A program made the position numbers and the translations under genes. Shown one piece after another: positions 37,064 to 45,784 of a stretch of DNA of 64,000 bases (its first letter is position 1; each line of letters begins with the position of its first letter). The stretch is from UBA1858 sp965227695 (GTDB lineage Bacteria > Pseudomonadota > Gammaproteobacteria > UBA4575), in contig OZ245760.1 in assembly GCA_965227695.1 (NCBI GenBank), forward strand, positions 1,860,001 through 1,924,000. The letters run 5' to 3'. The notes beneath the pieces are model-generated. The model had not been told where the DNA came from, made no database searches, and saw only the letters and a program-made list of their open reading frames with translations.

Positions 37064-37065
37064 AA

Positions 37066-38898
37066 TTAAACACTCAAATTCGGTTCTCTACCTTCACGGC
37101 GCATGGCTTCCTGGACAATACCCACAACCACATCCCGATTTTCAGCCATCGACTCACGGAATGAACCGGCATCATTGGTTTTAATTTCAAAATTGATTGT
37201 GGTTTGGCCGCCCAGCGCACTGTTTGGTGCGACAGTGACACCACTACGCCCGCCAAAGACCGGCTCTGGTCCTGCTTCACCGGCTATACCAACTTTACCT
37301 GGTGGAATAAAACCACCTTTCTGGAAAAAACCGGCGAAGATATCGCCAAGGAAGTTGCCAAACAATGCATTGGCATTGCCCCCACTGCCACCACCATTTT
37401 TAATATCTTCAAATACTTTTTTTAAGTCTTCCAACAATGGCTGAATAATCAGTATTCTTGCTGCCAGGCGTATCACATCATTGATCAGCGCTTTGAAAAT
37501 ATCATCAATATCTTTTAAATCCACAATGGCATCTTCAAAGGCACTGGAAAAAGTCAGTTCCAGCTCTTTAGTGACTTCATCGAGTTTTTCTACTTCTTCT
37601 TTGGTTTCCTTGGTTTGTGTTTCTAAATCTTCCATCGCATCCACTGTGCCACGGCGCAGTGTTTCACCATCAATAAAGCCCTGATCAAATAACCGTTTTA
37701 AGTCTTCCATGCGCTGCTGGAAAACTTCCAGTGGTGTTAAAGTTTCCGAGATAATCTGTTCAGCCAGCGCCTGGTCATCAAGAAATTGTTGTGATGGTTG
37801 CTGCAATTCTTTCCAGGCTTTTTCTAAATCTTTTAATATACTGGCTTCTAGCGCCAGCTGCTCATTGACCTTTTTTTGTTGACGTTCGGTTTCATTTTTT
37901 TGTTGGTTTGTTTCTTGCTCTAAATCATATATTGCACGCTTATTTGCAAGCAGTTGCTGTCCCTGTGCCAGCTCTTGCTGCAATAACGATTCCCGCTCAA
38001 TAATTAGATCGTTAATTTGATTTTGAAAAAATCCGATTTTCTCAAGCCCGAGTGGCAGATCCTGAAAATTTTCAATCTGGCTATTAATCCGCGCCACTCT
38101 TGCTTGAATTGAAAAAAAGTCCCTTATTTTATCGAGTGCCGTATTTAACAGATTGACACCAGATATCGCCGTATCAAATGCAGTACCCTCTGCCAGTTCA
38201 CGTTTCAATTCGCGCCAGTTCTGCCCAAGGGTATCAACCGCACCGGATAACGTCCCTTCAGCCGCTGCCGCGCCTGATCCTCCGATCTGATCACGCAGTA
38301 CTTTCAATATTTCTGTTTGCGCTTTGGCTGCCTCACCACCTTCAACCAGGGATTTGATAAAATCGGTTTGATCCTGGGAAAAAGACACACCCACACGGCG
38401 CAGTTGTGACAAGCCACGGATAGGATCATCCAGCGCTTTGGCAAGTTGCTGTGTGGCACTGGTAATCGACCCAAAACCGAGCGATGCCAAGTCCTGGGCA
38501 AGTGTCAATGTTTCTTTGAATGTATCACCTGAAATACTACGGAAGGTTAAAAGTTGGTTCGCCGCATCCAGCACACCAGTTTCACTGGCCAGTGTAGTGC
38601 GTGCCAGGGCATCTGCAAAGGATGATATTTCATCCGCAGTTAAACCGGCACTGGCACCGGTTTGCTTTATTAATTGTTCTGTTTGTTTGATGCGCCTGTT
38701 GTAGTCTTCAAGATCACGAATGCCGCTCGATGCAATCGCGAGTAAACCACCCGCCCCCACCAGGCCACCAACACCGGCAAATGCTGCAATGCCTTTGACA
38801 CTGTTTTTAATGCCATCCAGTGAGCGCTTGACAGAACTGGCACCGCGCCTGGTGTCATCTTTAATGCCAATTCTATAATCTGTGCGCACGTCTGCCAT
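37066..38898 (-). CDS. tail tape measure protein
   Basis: Sets tail length during assembly. The 610-residue protein has a positively charged N-terminus, a hydrophobic Gly/Ala segment (residues ~37-60) and long heptad-rich helices. The TMP core DALARTTLASETGVLDAANQ/ALDDPIRGLSQLRRVGVSFS is present. The C-terminal region (FFQKGGFIPPGKVGIAGEAG, EPVFGGRSGVTV) is the signature end of lambda/HK97-type tape measures. It directly follows the end of the gpGT frameshift product, as expected. Confidence 0.9.
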   Translation of the reverse strand: MADVRTDYRIGIKDDTRRGASSVKRSLDGIKNSVKGIAAFAGVGGLVGAGGLLAIASSGIRDLEDYNRRIKQTEQLIKQTGASAGLTADEISSFADALARTTLASETGVLDAANQLLTFRSISGDTFKETLTLAQDLASLGFGSITSATQQLAKALDDPIRGLSQLRRVGVSFSQDQTDFIKSLVEGGEAAKAQTEILKVLRDQIGGSGAAAAEGTLSGAVDTLGQNWRELKRELAEGTAFDTAISGVNLLNTALDKIRDFFSIQARVARINSQIENFQDLPLGLEKIGFFQNQINDLIIERESLLQQELAQGQQLLANKRAIYDLEQETNQQKNETERQQKKVNEQLALEASILKDLEKAWKELQQPSQQFLDDQALAEQIISETLTPLEVFQQRMEDLKRLFDQGFIDGETLRRGTVDAMEDLETQTKETKEEVEKLDEVTKELELTFSSAFEDAIVDLKDIDDIFKALINDVIRLAARILIIQPLLEDLKKVFEDIKNGGGSGGNANALFGNFLGDIFAGFFQKGGFIPPGKVGIAGEAGPEPVFGGRSGVTVAPNSALGGQTTINFEIKTNDAGSFRESMAENRDVVVGIVQEAMRREGREPNLSV

Positions 38899-39389
38899 TT
38901 AATCAATCCCTAAATGCTGCCTGAGTTGCTTGACTGGGTTTTCTTGTTGTTTCTTTTCCTGCCTTTCACCAAAGTAATAAAATATCAACATGGATAGTTC
39001 ACTGGCAGTGATATTCTGCATTTCACGCGCAACCTGGTGTGGCCACTTCCCCTGTGATTTAGCTAGTTCAAACAACAGCCAGTTTATTGGCTGCTGCTCG
39101 AATTTTTTTTTGCCTCATCACCTTGCCCCATAAACATGCGCAGTTTACGCAATGCTTCCTGGTATAAAGGCGCAGGTGCCTGCTTCCATTCCTCCGCTGT
39201 GGCATATTGCTCGCCCTGGTGTTTGACACATTGTGCAAGCACTTCCCAGGTGTCGATTTCACTGGTGGCCAGCTGCATTGAATGTTGTGCATTTGGCTGA
39301 TGCAACACGAGTGTGATTGATTCACCGGCGGCATTCCTGGTTTCTATGGTTTCAGTATCTTCAAACCATCCCTGAAAATTAGGTGCCAT
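38899..39389 (-). CDS. gpGT-like tail assembly chaperone (-1 frameshift)
   Basis: Predicted fusion of the gpG-like protein with a downstream reading frame entered by a -1 shift on an A9 run. After the slip the frame stays open for about 70 codons and encodes NWLLFELAKSQGKWPHQVAR ... LSMLIFYYFGERQEKKQQEN, then stops one base before the tape measure ATG. The LAKSQGKWPHQVAREM pattern resembles gpT-type extensions. Lambda and many siphophages make such G/GT pairs in fixed ratio to chaperone the tape measure. Confidence 0.8.
39084..39389 (-). CDS. gpG-like tail assembly protein
   Basis: Unshifted product of 101 residues (from the ATG beginning MAPNFQGWFEDTETIETR). It ends soon after the poly-Lys codons (DEAKKNSSSSQ). 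Position between tail tube and tape measure matches lambda gpG. The start overlaps the tail-tube stop by 11 nt. An ATG 33 bases upstream is also open but would overlap more. Confidence 0.85.
   Translation of the reverse strand: MAPNFQGWFEDTETIETRNAAGESITLVLHQPNAQHSMQLATSEIDTWEVLAQCVKHQGEQYATAEEWKQAPAPLYQEALRKLRMFMGQGDEAKKNSSSSQ
39103..39111 (-). promoter_or_regulatory. A9 slippery site for -1 frameshift
   Basis: Nine consecutive A on the coding strand read GCA AAA AAA AAT in the gpG frame. Slipping back one base gives GCA AAA AAA AAA TTC and opens the gpT-like frame. Poly-A runs of this kind promote -1 slippage. No lambda-style GGGAAAG heptamer is present. Confidence 0.75.
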
Positions 39390-40017
39390 ATGCCGTTCCC
39401 TTGCCTTGTGATGATATTTCAAGTGATGTGGTCACAAGTTCATTGGCCGCACCCAGTGGCGCTTCCAGGAACGACACCTCACCATTGAAGTAGTATTTTT
39501 GGCCACCTTCAAAGGTTAATAAAAATGCTTTGGTCAAACCATCAAAACCGCGCAAAATCGCGGCAGAGGCATTAGCGGGATTCCATGCCTTGGTGATTGA
39601 AATTGATGTGGCATTGCGGCCCACGGTTTTTTCACGCTGCACTTTTTCTTCCAGGAACTGGTAAGTGGTTTTAACAGGTTCGCCACCTGCGGGTGATATT
39701 TCTGTGAGCTCATCCACTGTGGTGCCAAATGTCAGCACTTCAAATTCACCGGAAGCAAAATCATTTTCATTCGATGAATCATGGCCTTCCAGTTCAAAAG
39801 TATCCGCACCAGTATCTACATTAGCAACACGGAAAAGACGCTCATCTGTTTCAACCATGCCAGGTGCCGTAATACGCACAATGTCGCCATTGGATGGATC
39901 TGTGCCGGTATAACTGACAACGGCTGGATTTGCCTTGCTTATACCATCAATCGTCACGGCAGTGGCTGCCGCAGATTCCATTATTAAAATTACCCCAGCC
40001 CAAAACTGTTCAGCCAT
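39379..40017 (-). CDS. major tail tube protein (gpV-like)
   Basis: Protein of 212 residues forming the tail tube. It lies between the terminator and gpG-like genes, as in lambda. It has an N-terminal beta domain (PAVVSYTGTDPSNGDIVRIT) that may decorate the tube. The C-terminal half (SISITKAWNPANASAAILRG ... KYYFNGEVSFLEAPLGA ... VTTSLEISSQG) fits a tube fold. Confidence 0.78.
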   Translation of the reverse strand: MAEQFWAGVILIMESAAATAVTIDGISKANPAVVSYTGTDPSNGDIVRITAPGMVETDERLFRVANVDTGADTFELEGHDSSNENDFASGEFEVLTFGTTVDELTEISPAGGEPVKTTYQFLEEKVQREKTVGRNATSISITKAWNPANASAAILRGFDGLTKAFLLTFEGGQKYYFNGEVSFLEAPLGAANELVTTSLEISSQGKGTAYGT

Positions 40018-40031
40018 TTTTTGTTTCTCCT

Positions 40032-40481
40032 CTAGTGAGTTGCAACATCTGGCACACCACGTGCAACAGAATATCTAAATAAATAATTCAATGTGATTTC
40101 AGCCAACAATAAATCAGTATCATCACCGCTGACTTCCTGGGCGCAGCCAACATAAGTACTATTTGCCGCAGCACCTGAAAATCTAGGATCAATCGCCATG
40201 GCTTCTTCAATTTCTTTGGCAATACGATCCAGTAAATAAACCTGGTCGTGTTTAACCTTCAATACACCTGTGATTGTTAAAAGCACTTGCCTGCGCTCAG
40301 TATTGCCAATACTTTCATCAATTAATACTTCTTCATCACCTGTATTAATCAACAGTCCTGGCGTTTCAGCCTGGTTCAAAATCTCTGGCCGATCTGTAAA
40401 AACATTAGTTGTTGTCATTGGCAAGCCAGTCAGAGCTGTGGCCACCGCATCCTTAATCTGTTTTCTGACATGATCAGCCAT
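40032..40481 (-). CDS. tail terminator protein (gpU-like)
   Basis: Protein of 149 residues. The N-terminus (RKQIKDAVATALTGLPMTTT, NVFTDRPEIL) and the strand pattern (RRQVLLTITGVLKVKH; LLAEITLNYLFRYSV) match gpU-type minor tail proteins that cap the tail tube before head joining. It is located directly before the tail tube gene in transcription order. It ends at TAG, with the next gene's ribosome-binding site overlapping just after it, which shows that amber is used as a true stop in this phage. Confidence 0.78.
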   Translation of the reverse strand: MADHVRKQIKDAVATALTGLPMTTTNVFTDRPEILNQAETPGLLINTGDEEVLIDESIGNTERRQVLLTITGVLKVKHDQVYLLDRIAKEIEEAMAIDPRFSGAAANSTYVGCAQEVSGDDTDLLLAEITLNYLFRYSVARGVPDVATH

Positions 40482-40805
40482 TTACGGCACCGCTATGGTT
40501 GTATTTTCTTCAAGAATCAAAATTGTCTCGCCCGTTTTTTTATAGGGCAGATGTCTTTTAACAACATATTCCTGACTGTTCACAGTGCAAAGACTGCTGA
40601 CAGATAAATTGGTTAAATCTACATTCCTGACACGCAAACGTGGCTGGCTGCTTTCAATATCTGCAATGTTGCCAGTCAAGGTAAAATATTCATCTTCAAA
40701 TATTCCAATGACATCATCACCAGATGTTGACACAGTGACACCAAAGCCAAAATCAGTGCTGTAGATGTCGTCGATATCCAGTTTAAGGTCATTCAGTAAA
40801 GACAC
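40482..40805 (-). CDS. head-tail joining protein (gpFII-like)
   Basis: Protein of 107 residues, starting at GTG, placed before the terminator gene where lambda has FII. The acidic N-terminus and small beta-barrel pattern (GFGVTVSTSGDDVIGIFEDE; QPRLRVRNVDL; YVVKRHLPYKKTGETILIL) fit head-tail connectors of the Phage_attach type. The call combines position and fold pattern. Confidence 0.68.
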   Translation of the reverse strand: MSLLNDLKLDIDDIYSTDFGFGVTVSTSGDDVIGIFEDEYFTLTGNIADIESSQPRLRVRNVDLTNLSVSSLCTVNSQEYVVKRHLPYKKTGETILILEENTTIAVP

Positions 40806-41509
40806 TATAGTAAATACTCATCAGGTAAATCTTGGAAAGAATAACTTTTCCAAAGTATGGTGTTATAACTTGACAAATAATCCATCATTCTTTTCCACAA
40901 ATCTAATTCTACTAATTGATTGCTTACAAATGATTGTGGACTTACGTATATAAATATTTCTTTGCCTGCCATTTCTGCAAATTCTAAAACTCTGCGTGTT
41001 TCAAATTCCCAATATAAATACTCGCGCATATTTCCATAACCGTAAAAGTATGCTGACTGAATAATAATATCTGTATTCAGTTCTTCATTAATCTTATTAT
41101 TAACTTCAACTAATCTTTGATATTTTAGATCATTTTTATCTTGTAACATCCAATATTTATATTGTAAAAAATGATCCCACTGCCCAACTGGACCATCGTG
41201 ACGTGCTTTCACTTCCTTTATAACATCATTCAAAATGGGCAGTGAACGCTCAAGATAGTTATGTTTGTGATTTATGCCTAATGCGTCTTTTGGCTTTTTA
41301 AGTAAATGCTCTATATCAACACAAACAGGCACGCTAGAGTCTATTTGAATTGTTTCATAAGCACGTTCATCTGGTGTTTGCATTCTTGCATCAGATGTTG
41401 GTGCAATTGTCCAATCTCCATCATGATTTCCATAAAATTCAGAAGCATATATTGTTCTGAATGGTTTATAGTTATCAATAGGAAAAAATCTTGTCTGTTC
41501 GTAATACAT
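40805..41509 (-). CDS. cargo protein, possible TIM-barrel glycosidase
   Basis: Unrecognised 234-residue protein inserted in the head-tail module where lambda-like phages have nothing comparable. Strand-like hydrophobic segments alternate with helices (SVPVCVDIEHLL; NTDIIIQSAYFYGYGNMREY; GKEIFIYVSPQSFVSNQLVE; LSSYNTILWKSYS), which suggests a TIM barrel. The acidic pair in VCVDIEHL could be catalytic. No signal peptide is present. It starts 2 nt after the propeller protein gene, so the two probably act as a pair on a glycan. The enzyme idea is speculative. Confidence 0.5.
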   Translation of the reverse strand: MYYEQTRFFPIDNYKPFRTIYASEFYGNHDGDWTIAPTSDARMQTPDERAYETIQIDSSVPVCVDIEHLLKKPKDALGINHKHNYLERSLPILNDVIKEVKARHDGPVGQWDHFLQYKYWMLQDKNDLKYQRLVEVNNKINEELNTDIIIQSAYFYGYGNMREYLYWEFETRRVLEFAEMAGKEIFIYVSPQSFVSNQLVELDLWKRMMDYLSSYNTILWKSYSFQDLPDEYLL

Positions 41510-41511
41510 CT

Positions 41512-43092
41512 TTAGTTTGTTTGAAGTTTTGAAACTATAAATCTGTCAACAGTGTAATCTGTTTGGTCTCCCTGTATTCCAAATTTAGTGTTTGTTTTAT
41601 GACTTTCGTCATCGACAACTATTGCTAACAAACCATCAGAATAAATAAAATATCTAGTACCGACACATACGGCTCTAATAACTTTGCTTGTTGTATCTGG
41701 TAATGATATTGATCTTATGTTTGCAGTACCTGATCCACCCACCCTTTGAAAAACAAGCTGATCATTGTTTACACGAAGTCTATGAAATTGACTAGTTGAA
41801 GAAAATCTTAAAACAACATGAAGAAAAGAGTTATCTAAATCTTCAAAATATGCAATTACTTCAGCGTCAGAATATCCAACATCTACTGTTGCTATATTGT
41901 TTTGTGAAATAGGACATTTAGCTTTATTCGATACAATGTTCCATTCGCCTGTTTCAGCAACCCATGATTCACCGGAATCACTTGTACCTAGGTTATCTGC
42001 ATTATCGGCTCTCGCAAATGAATCTTCAAAATAATAACGACCAATTTTAGCTGCTGCTCCAGATGCAGCATTTGCTTCAAATGTCGCTTGTCTATCCATT
42101 TCTAAAAATCGGTTAAATTTTAATTTTACAAGCTCAAGATGCCAATCTGGCGATCCTCTAAACCCCCAATACATAAGAGCACTTGATTCACTGATAGGCA
42201 CATAAGAAGATTTATAGGCTAGTCTTTGTGATAAACTAGGGCCAAAAGTCCAATCAATTCCATTATCTGACTCAATCGGGTATGTTGGCCCAGCGCCACC
42301 ATTAGGATCAAGCATTGCCAAACCAAACCATTTCCCAGAATTTAAAATACGTATATCTATATGCCAAACATCAGACAAGCCATCGGGTAAAGTGTAACTA
42401 GCGTTGCTTCTAGCACCAAATTCACTGGATAAACTTTTATCTGTACTGAAAGCATAATTAATAACATTATTGACAGATTGATGATCTACAACATGAAGAA
42501 CCCACCTATTATTTTGTTTGTCCCAATTTAATTGGGGTGAAAGAAGTCCCTCAGATGCTTCAATAGTGCTCAATAAATCATTACCAGGTTCCCACCCTAT
42601 ACCATTAGTCGAGCGTAATTGCTTTATCGTAGAAACCCCGTCAACACTTTCTAGCCAGATACAAATTAGCGTATTTCTATCTGGTGATAAAACAAGGCAA
42701 GTATCTGCATTATGAAAGTTATCATTAGTAGGGTCTGGGTCTGGTGCAATAGGATTTGACAAACCAGAAGGTACTACCCAGTCAACGCCATTATTTGATG
42801 CAAATATTTCAGGGTTTTCATCCGGCTCTGATGTACCGCCAGGCAGTGGTGTAATTGCCATCCAGAATTTATAACCATTAAATGATTCTGGTATGTATAA
42901 CACTGATGGATGCGCAACCTCATTGTCGCCTTCAACTGATGTTGGAATTGTTAAATCGTGCCAAAGTTCATCAACAATATATGCTTGTTGGGCAGAATGA
43001 AAAACTACATCTTTTGAACTTGCAATATTATCTTGCTTGCCTTCAATATTTTCACCGCTTAATACGCTATATAAGTCACCAGCTAAAGACAT
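41512..43092 (-). CDS. cargo protein: Asp-box propeller plus jelly roll
   Basis: Protein of 526 residues, AT-rich relative to its neighbours. The first ~320 residues resemble a five-bladed or sialidase-type propeller, with three Asp-box-like motifs (SNNGVDW, STNGIGW, SDNGIDW). The last ~170 residues have a concanavalin/LamG-like pattern (DSFARADNADNLGTSDSGES; GEWNIVSNKA; FIYSDGLLAIVVDD). Together they suggest carbohydrate binding or hydrolysis on the virion surface. It lies beside the decoration-type gene, so attachment to the capsid or neck is plausible. A displaced tail spike is another possibility. Confidence 0.6.
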   Translation of the reverse strand: MSLAGDLYSVLSGENIEGKQDNIASSKDVVFHSAQQAYIVDELWHDLTIPTSVEGDNEVAHPSVLYIPESFNGYKFWMAITPLPGGTSEPDENPEIFASNNGVDWVVPSGLSNPIAPDPDPTNDNFHNADTCLVLSPDRNTLICIWLESVDGVSTIKQLRSTNGIGWEPGNDLLSTIEASEGLLSPQLNWDKQNNRWVLHVVDHQSVNNVINYAFSTDKSLSSEFGARSNASYTLPDGLSDVWHIDIRILNSGKWFGLAMLDPNGGAGPTYPIESDNGIDWTFGPSLSQRLAYKSSYVPISESSALMYWGFRGSPDWHLELVKLKFNRFLEMDRQATFEANAASGAAAKIGRYYFEDSFARADNADNLGTSDSGESWVAETGEWNIVSNKAKCPISQNNIATVDVGYSDAEVIAYFEDLDNSFLHVVLRFSSTSQFHRLRVNNDQLVFQRVGGSGTANIRSISLPDTTSKVIRAVCVGTRYFIYSDGLLAIVVDDESHKTNTKFGIQGDQTDYTVDRFIVSKLQTN

Positions 43093-43142
43093 TTTTAGGA
43101 CCTTTAAATAATTAAAGTTTTTTACTAATCTAATGACAATGC

Positions 43143-43472
43143 TTAAAGATTCAAGAAAACCTCTGCTTCATCGGCACCACTTGCAGCATCCTGGGCCGCT
43201 TTACCCGCTGGAATGTTTGTATCTGTTTTATCCAGTCGATTATTCGCCGCATCCCAATAAAGTTGATCACCCGCTGTGAATGCCACACCGGTTTCTTTTG
43301 CCAACTTGACATGTCCAAACCAAATCGCGGGCACACGATCACCAGAATCACCGGATTCATTGTAAACTTGAATTGAATCGGCAAGTTCCAGGACATCCCC
43401 TGCAACCACACTTCCACTAAGCAACACATCACGGGTAAATATTGCTGATCCAACCACTGCTTTTTTTGACAT
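43143..43472 (-). CDS. DUF2190 capsid-associated protein
   Basis: Protein of 109 residues of the DUF2190 type (GSVVAGDVLELADSIQVYNE; KLAKETGVAFTAGDQLYWDA; AGKAAQDAASGADEAEVFLN), which commonly follows major capsid genes and probably decorates or stabilises the shell. It lies 76 nt downstream of the capsid fusion gene and before the inserted cargo genes. Confidence 0.82.
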   Translation of the reverse strand: MSKKAVVGSAIFTRDVLLSGSVVAGDVLELADSIQVYNESGDSGDRVPAIWFGHVKLAKETGVAFTAGDQLYWDAANNRLDKTDTNIPAGKAAQDAASGADEAEVFLNL

Positions 43473-43548
43473 TTTCTTTTCCTCTTAAATTTTATTAATT
43501 TAAGTGGTCACACCGAATGGCTGTGACCACTATTCATTGAACTACTTA

Positions 43549-45546
43549 CTAGGTCACACCATCGTTGTAGTACATGCCGCGATAGTCCATCGGCTTCACA
43601 TCAACATCTTGCCAAACAGCGTACTTGATACCACGTGAATGCCAGTCGCTTTCCTGCATGACACTTGGTACTTCCTGACCATCAACAAATGCCGCTTCAA
43701 TGGTTGGTGCTTCCATTGGATCAGCCAGCAAGAACCAGCCTGAAGAATTGAATGTATCAATGCGTGCATCAGCAATCACCTGGAATCGATTTTGTACCGT
43801 GTTGGCTACCTGGCTGCCCGCATTGGCATCAGGATCATATTGGGATTGCATCAGTGTAAGTGAACGTCCGCGCAAGGCATGACCACACACAAGGAATCGC
43901 GCCTGGGTATTGGTGGCATCACCTGGATCATTGGTATCATCACCGGTTGGTGATGGCATCTTTTGTGTCGCCATGGCTGCATAACCTGCTTCCAATGTTG
44001 CTACACTTGGCTGACCACCGGCTGTGACCAGGTTGTTGTGGTTAGAGTGGAACAGCGCTGTGCTATCCGCACCCAGTGTCGGATTCTCAGTTAAAATACC
44101 AAACACCAGATCACCGACATTGCGTGAAGCCTTACGGCGCAATTCCAGGGGCAGATCAGTCAATACACCGATGTCATCATTGCGCAGTGTTTGATACTCC
44201 ACGACAATTTCACGCCCAAATGAACGTGCTTTCAGATACTCTTTAAAATCTGAAATATAACCGCGCTTGATTGGTGAGCCATTACCGACTTCCTCAAGAT
44301 TTGAAGCGCTGCCAAGATTGATTCGTGAAGTTTGTTTGAAATCTGTGAGTGAACCGATTTTGACCAATGGCCGCCACGTTTCAAATTCAGCAGGCAATGG
44401 TGTCATCATGACTTTGCCAATAATGTTTTCAATCACTGCCGCCAGGTCAGCATTGGCCATGCCACCTGATCGATAACTCATCGCATGACTTACCCAACGC
44501 TCAGATGGCCCACGGGTATCAATGTTGTGCTGACTGGCAAATGAGCGCACAACTTCCATCAAAGGCATGGATGTGAACTGATTTTGTTTTCTGACTTGCT
44601 GACACTTGTCACGATCCACTGTGCCATCTTCCTTAAAGAAGCAATTGCCGCGCGCCAGGACTGCATCAGTGACATCTTCCGCAAATCGTGTTGCACCGGA
44701 ATCAACATGCTCAACCCGTGGATTGTATGGATTTGATGGTGTCGGCGCTTCACGTGTTGGAGGTTCGGCGACAGGGGCAACACCACTTCCCAGGTATGCA
44801 AGCACAGCTTTACGTGTGTCCTCCACAGATTTACCAGTTCTGATGGCATCTTCTCGAATCGCCTGCATTTCTACAGTTTGAAAACGCTCACCAATAAATA
44901 TTTCATCAATTTCGGCAACACGCTGGCGCTCTTGTGCCACGCCACTTTCGATTCCTTGTTTTCTTGCAATATCCACAACAACTGGCGCTTTAGGTTCGCC
45001 AGTACCATTTGGCTTTTCGCCAGTTTTTTCAGACATATTATCTTCCTCTAGTTGGGTACTCCGTCCGATATTTGCATTCACATCTGCGGGAACGGCGACC
45101 ACAGATGCTTCAAGTAATTCCCAAGAAGTCACACGTATTTCATCATCATCATCGTGTTCTTCCCATTTTTTAACCCGATAACCAATCGACATGGAATCCA
45201 AAAAACCATCACGCACACTTTCATAGGTTTCCATGGCTTTGGTGCTATTCGCAAAATGCAAATCACCTTTCAATTCATTATTTTCAATGCGTACATTGCG
45301 AATTTTGCCAATCGGTTCATCCACACGATGGCTAAACAACATAGCTAAGCCATTACCAGATGCGCGATCCAGGATCACATTGGTGGCATCATGCAACAAA
45401 ATTTCATTGCCAAACCATCTTGCCACTGGTGTTTCAGTTGAGAGTGTCGCAGGAATGATTTTTTTCTCATCATCCGCACGTTTTCCTTCAATTTGAAATG
45501 ATCGAAAGTGTGTCTGTTCCTGGTAGTTACGTTTATTTATTTTCAT
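43549..45546 (-). CDS. prohead protease-major capsid fusion protein
   Basis: A 665-residue fusion. Residues 1-165 form an HK97-type prohead serine protease with H73 (LFSHRVDEPIGK) and S120 (LDSMSIGYRV) as the likely catalytic pair. A charged, scaffold-like linker spans ~165-300. The rest is a major capsid protein (GSLTDFKQTSRINLGSASN; SFGREIVVEYQTLRNDDIG; ALFHSNHNN; DWHSRGIKYAVWQDVDV). Self-cleavage would release the shell protein. Such fusions are known in other phages. It follows the small acidic/Gln-rich gene and portal gene, in lambda-like order. Confidence 0.9.
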   Translation of the reverse strand: MKINKRNYQEQTHFRSFQIEGKRADDEKKIIPATLSTETPVARWFGNEILLHDATNVILDRASGNGLAMLFSHRVDEPIGKIRNVRIENNELKGDLHFANSTKAMETYESVRDGFLDSMSIGYRVKKWEEHDDDDEIRVTSWELLEASVVAVPADVNANIGRSTQLEEDNMSEKTGEKPNGTGEPKAPVVVDIARKQGIESGVAQERQRVAEIDEIFIGERFQTVEMQAIREDAIRTGKSVEDTRKAVLAYLGSGVAPVAEPPTREAPTPSNPYNPRVEHVDSGATRFAEDVTDAVLARGNCFFKEDGTVDRDKCQQVRKQNQFTSMPLMEVVRSFASQHNIDTRGPSERWVSHAMSYRSGGMANADLAAVIENIIGKVMMTPLPAEFETWRPLVKIGSLTDFKQTSRINLGSASNLEEVGNGSPIKRGYISDFKEYLKARSFGREIVVEYQTLRNDDIGVLTDLPLELRRKASRNVGDLVFGILTENPTLGADSTALFHSNHNNLVTAGGQPSVATLEAGYAAMATQKMPSPTGDDTNDPGDATNTQARFLVCGHALRGRSLTLMQSQYDPDANAGSQVANTVQNRFQVIADARIDTFNSSGWFLLADPMEAPTIEAAFVDGQEVPSVMQESDWHSRGIKYAVWQDVDVKPMDYRGMYYNDGVT

Positions 45547-45583
45547 AACAATAATTCTGCGATCTGGTTAATAGATAAAAAAA

Positions 45584-45784
45584 TTACTTCAATGCTTTAC
45601 ACATAAAATTCACATGCGCTTGTGAAACATTTTTATGTTTTTTTAGAAGATCAGTGCGCACTGATTGCTCTAACTTTTCTTGACTAGCTTTGTTTGCAGC
45701 ACGGGGATCAACTTTTGGTTGTTCTGGTGGCTGCTGTTTTTGATTTCCCTGATCACCTGGTGGCTGCTGTTTTTGATCTGTCAT
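45584..45784 (-). CDS. small Gln/Pro-rich phage protein
   Basis: Unrecognised 66-residue protein from the ATG beginning MTDQKQQPPG. Its N-terminal half consists of a duplicated KQQPP block, matched by a 21-base DNA repeat; the C-terminal half is basic and helical. It overlaps the 3' end of the portal gene by 32 nt in another frame. The position between portal and protease-capsid suggests a scaffold-like or minor head role. Confidence 0.55.
   Translation of the reverse strand: MTDQKQQPPGDQGNQKQQPPEQPKVDPRAANKASQEKLEQSVRTDLLKKHKNVSQAHVNFMCKALK
45724..45777. repeat. 21-bp direct repeat, 33-bp period
   Basis: Two exact 21-base copies (45724-45744 and 45757-45777) encode the repeated Gln-Pro block of the small head protein. 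The spacing is a multiple of three, so copy-number changes would keep the frame. The second copy also lies in the portal gene's 3' end. Confidence 0.85.
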
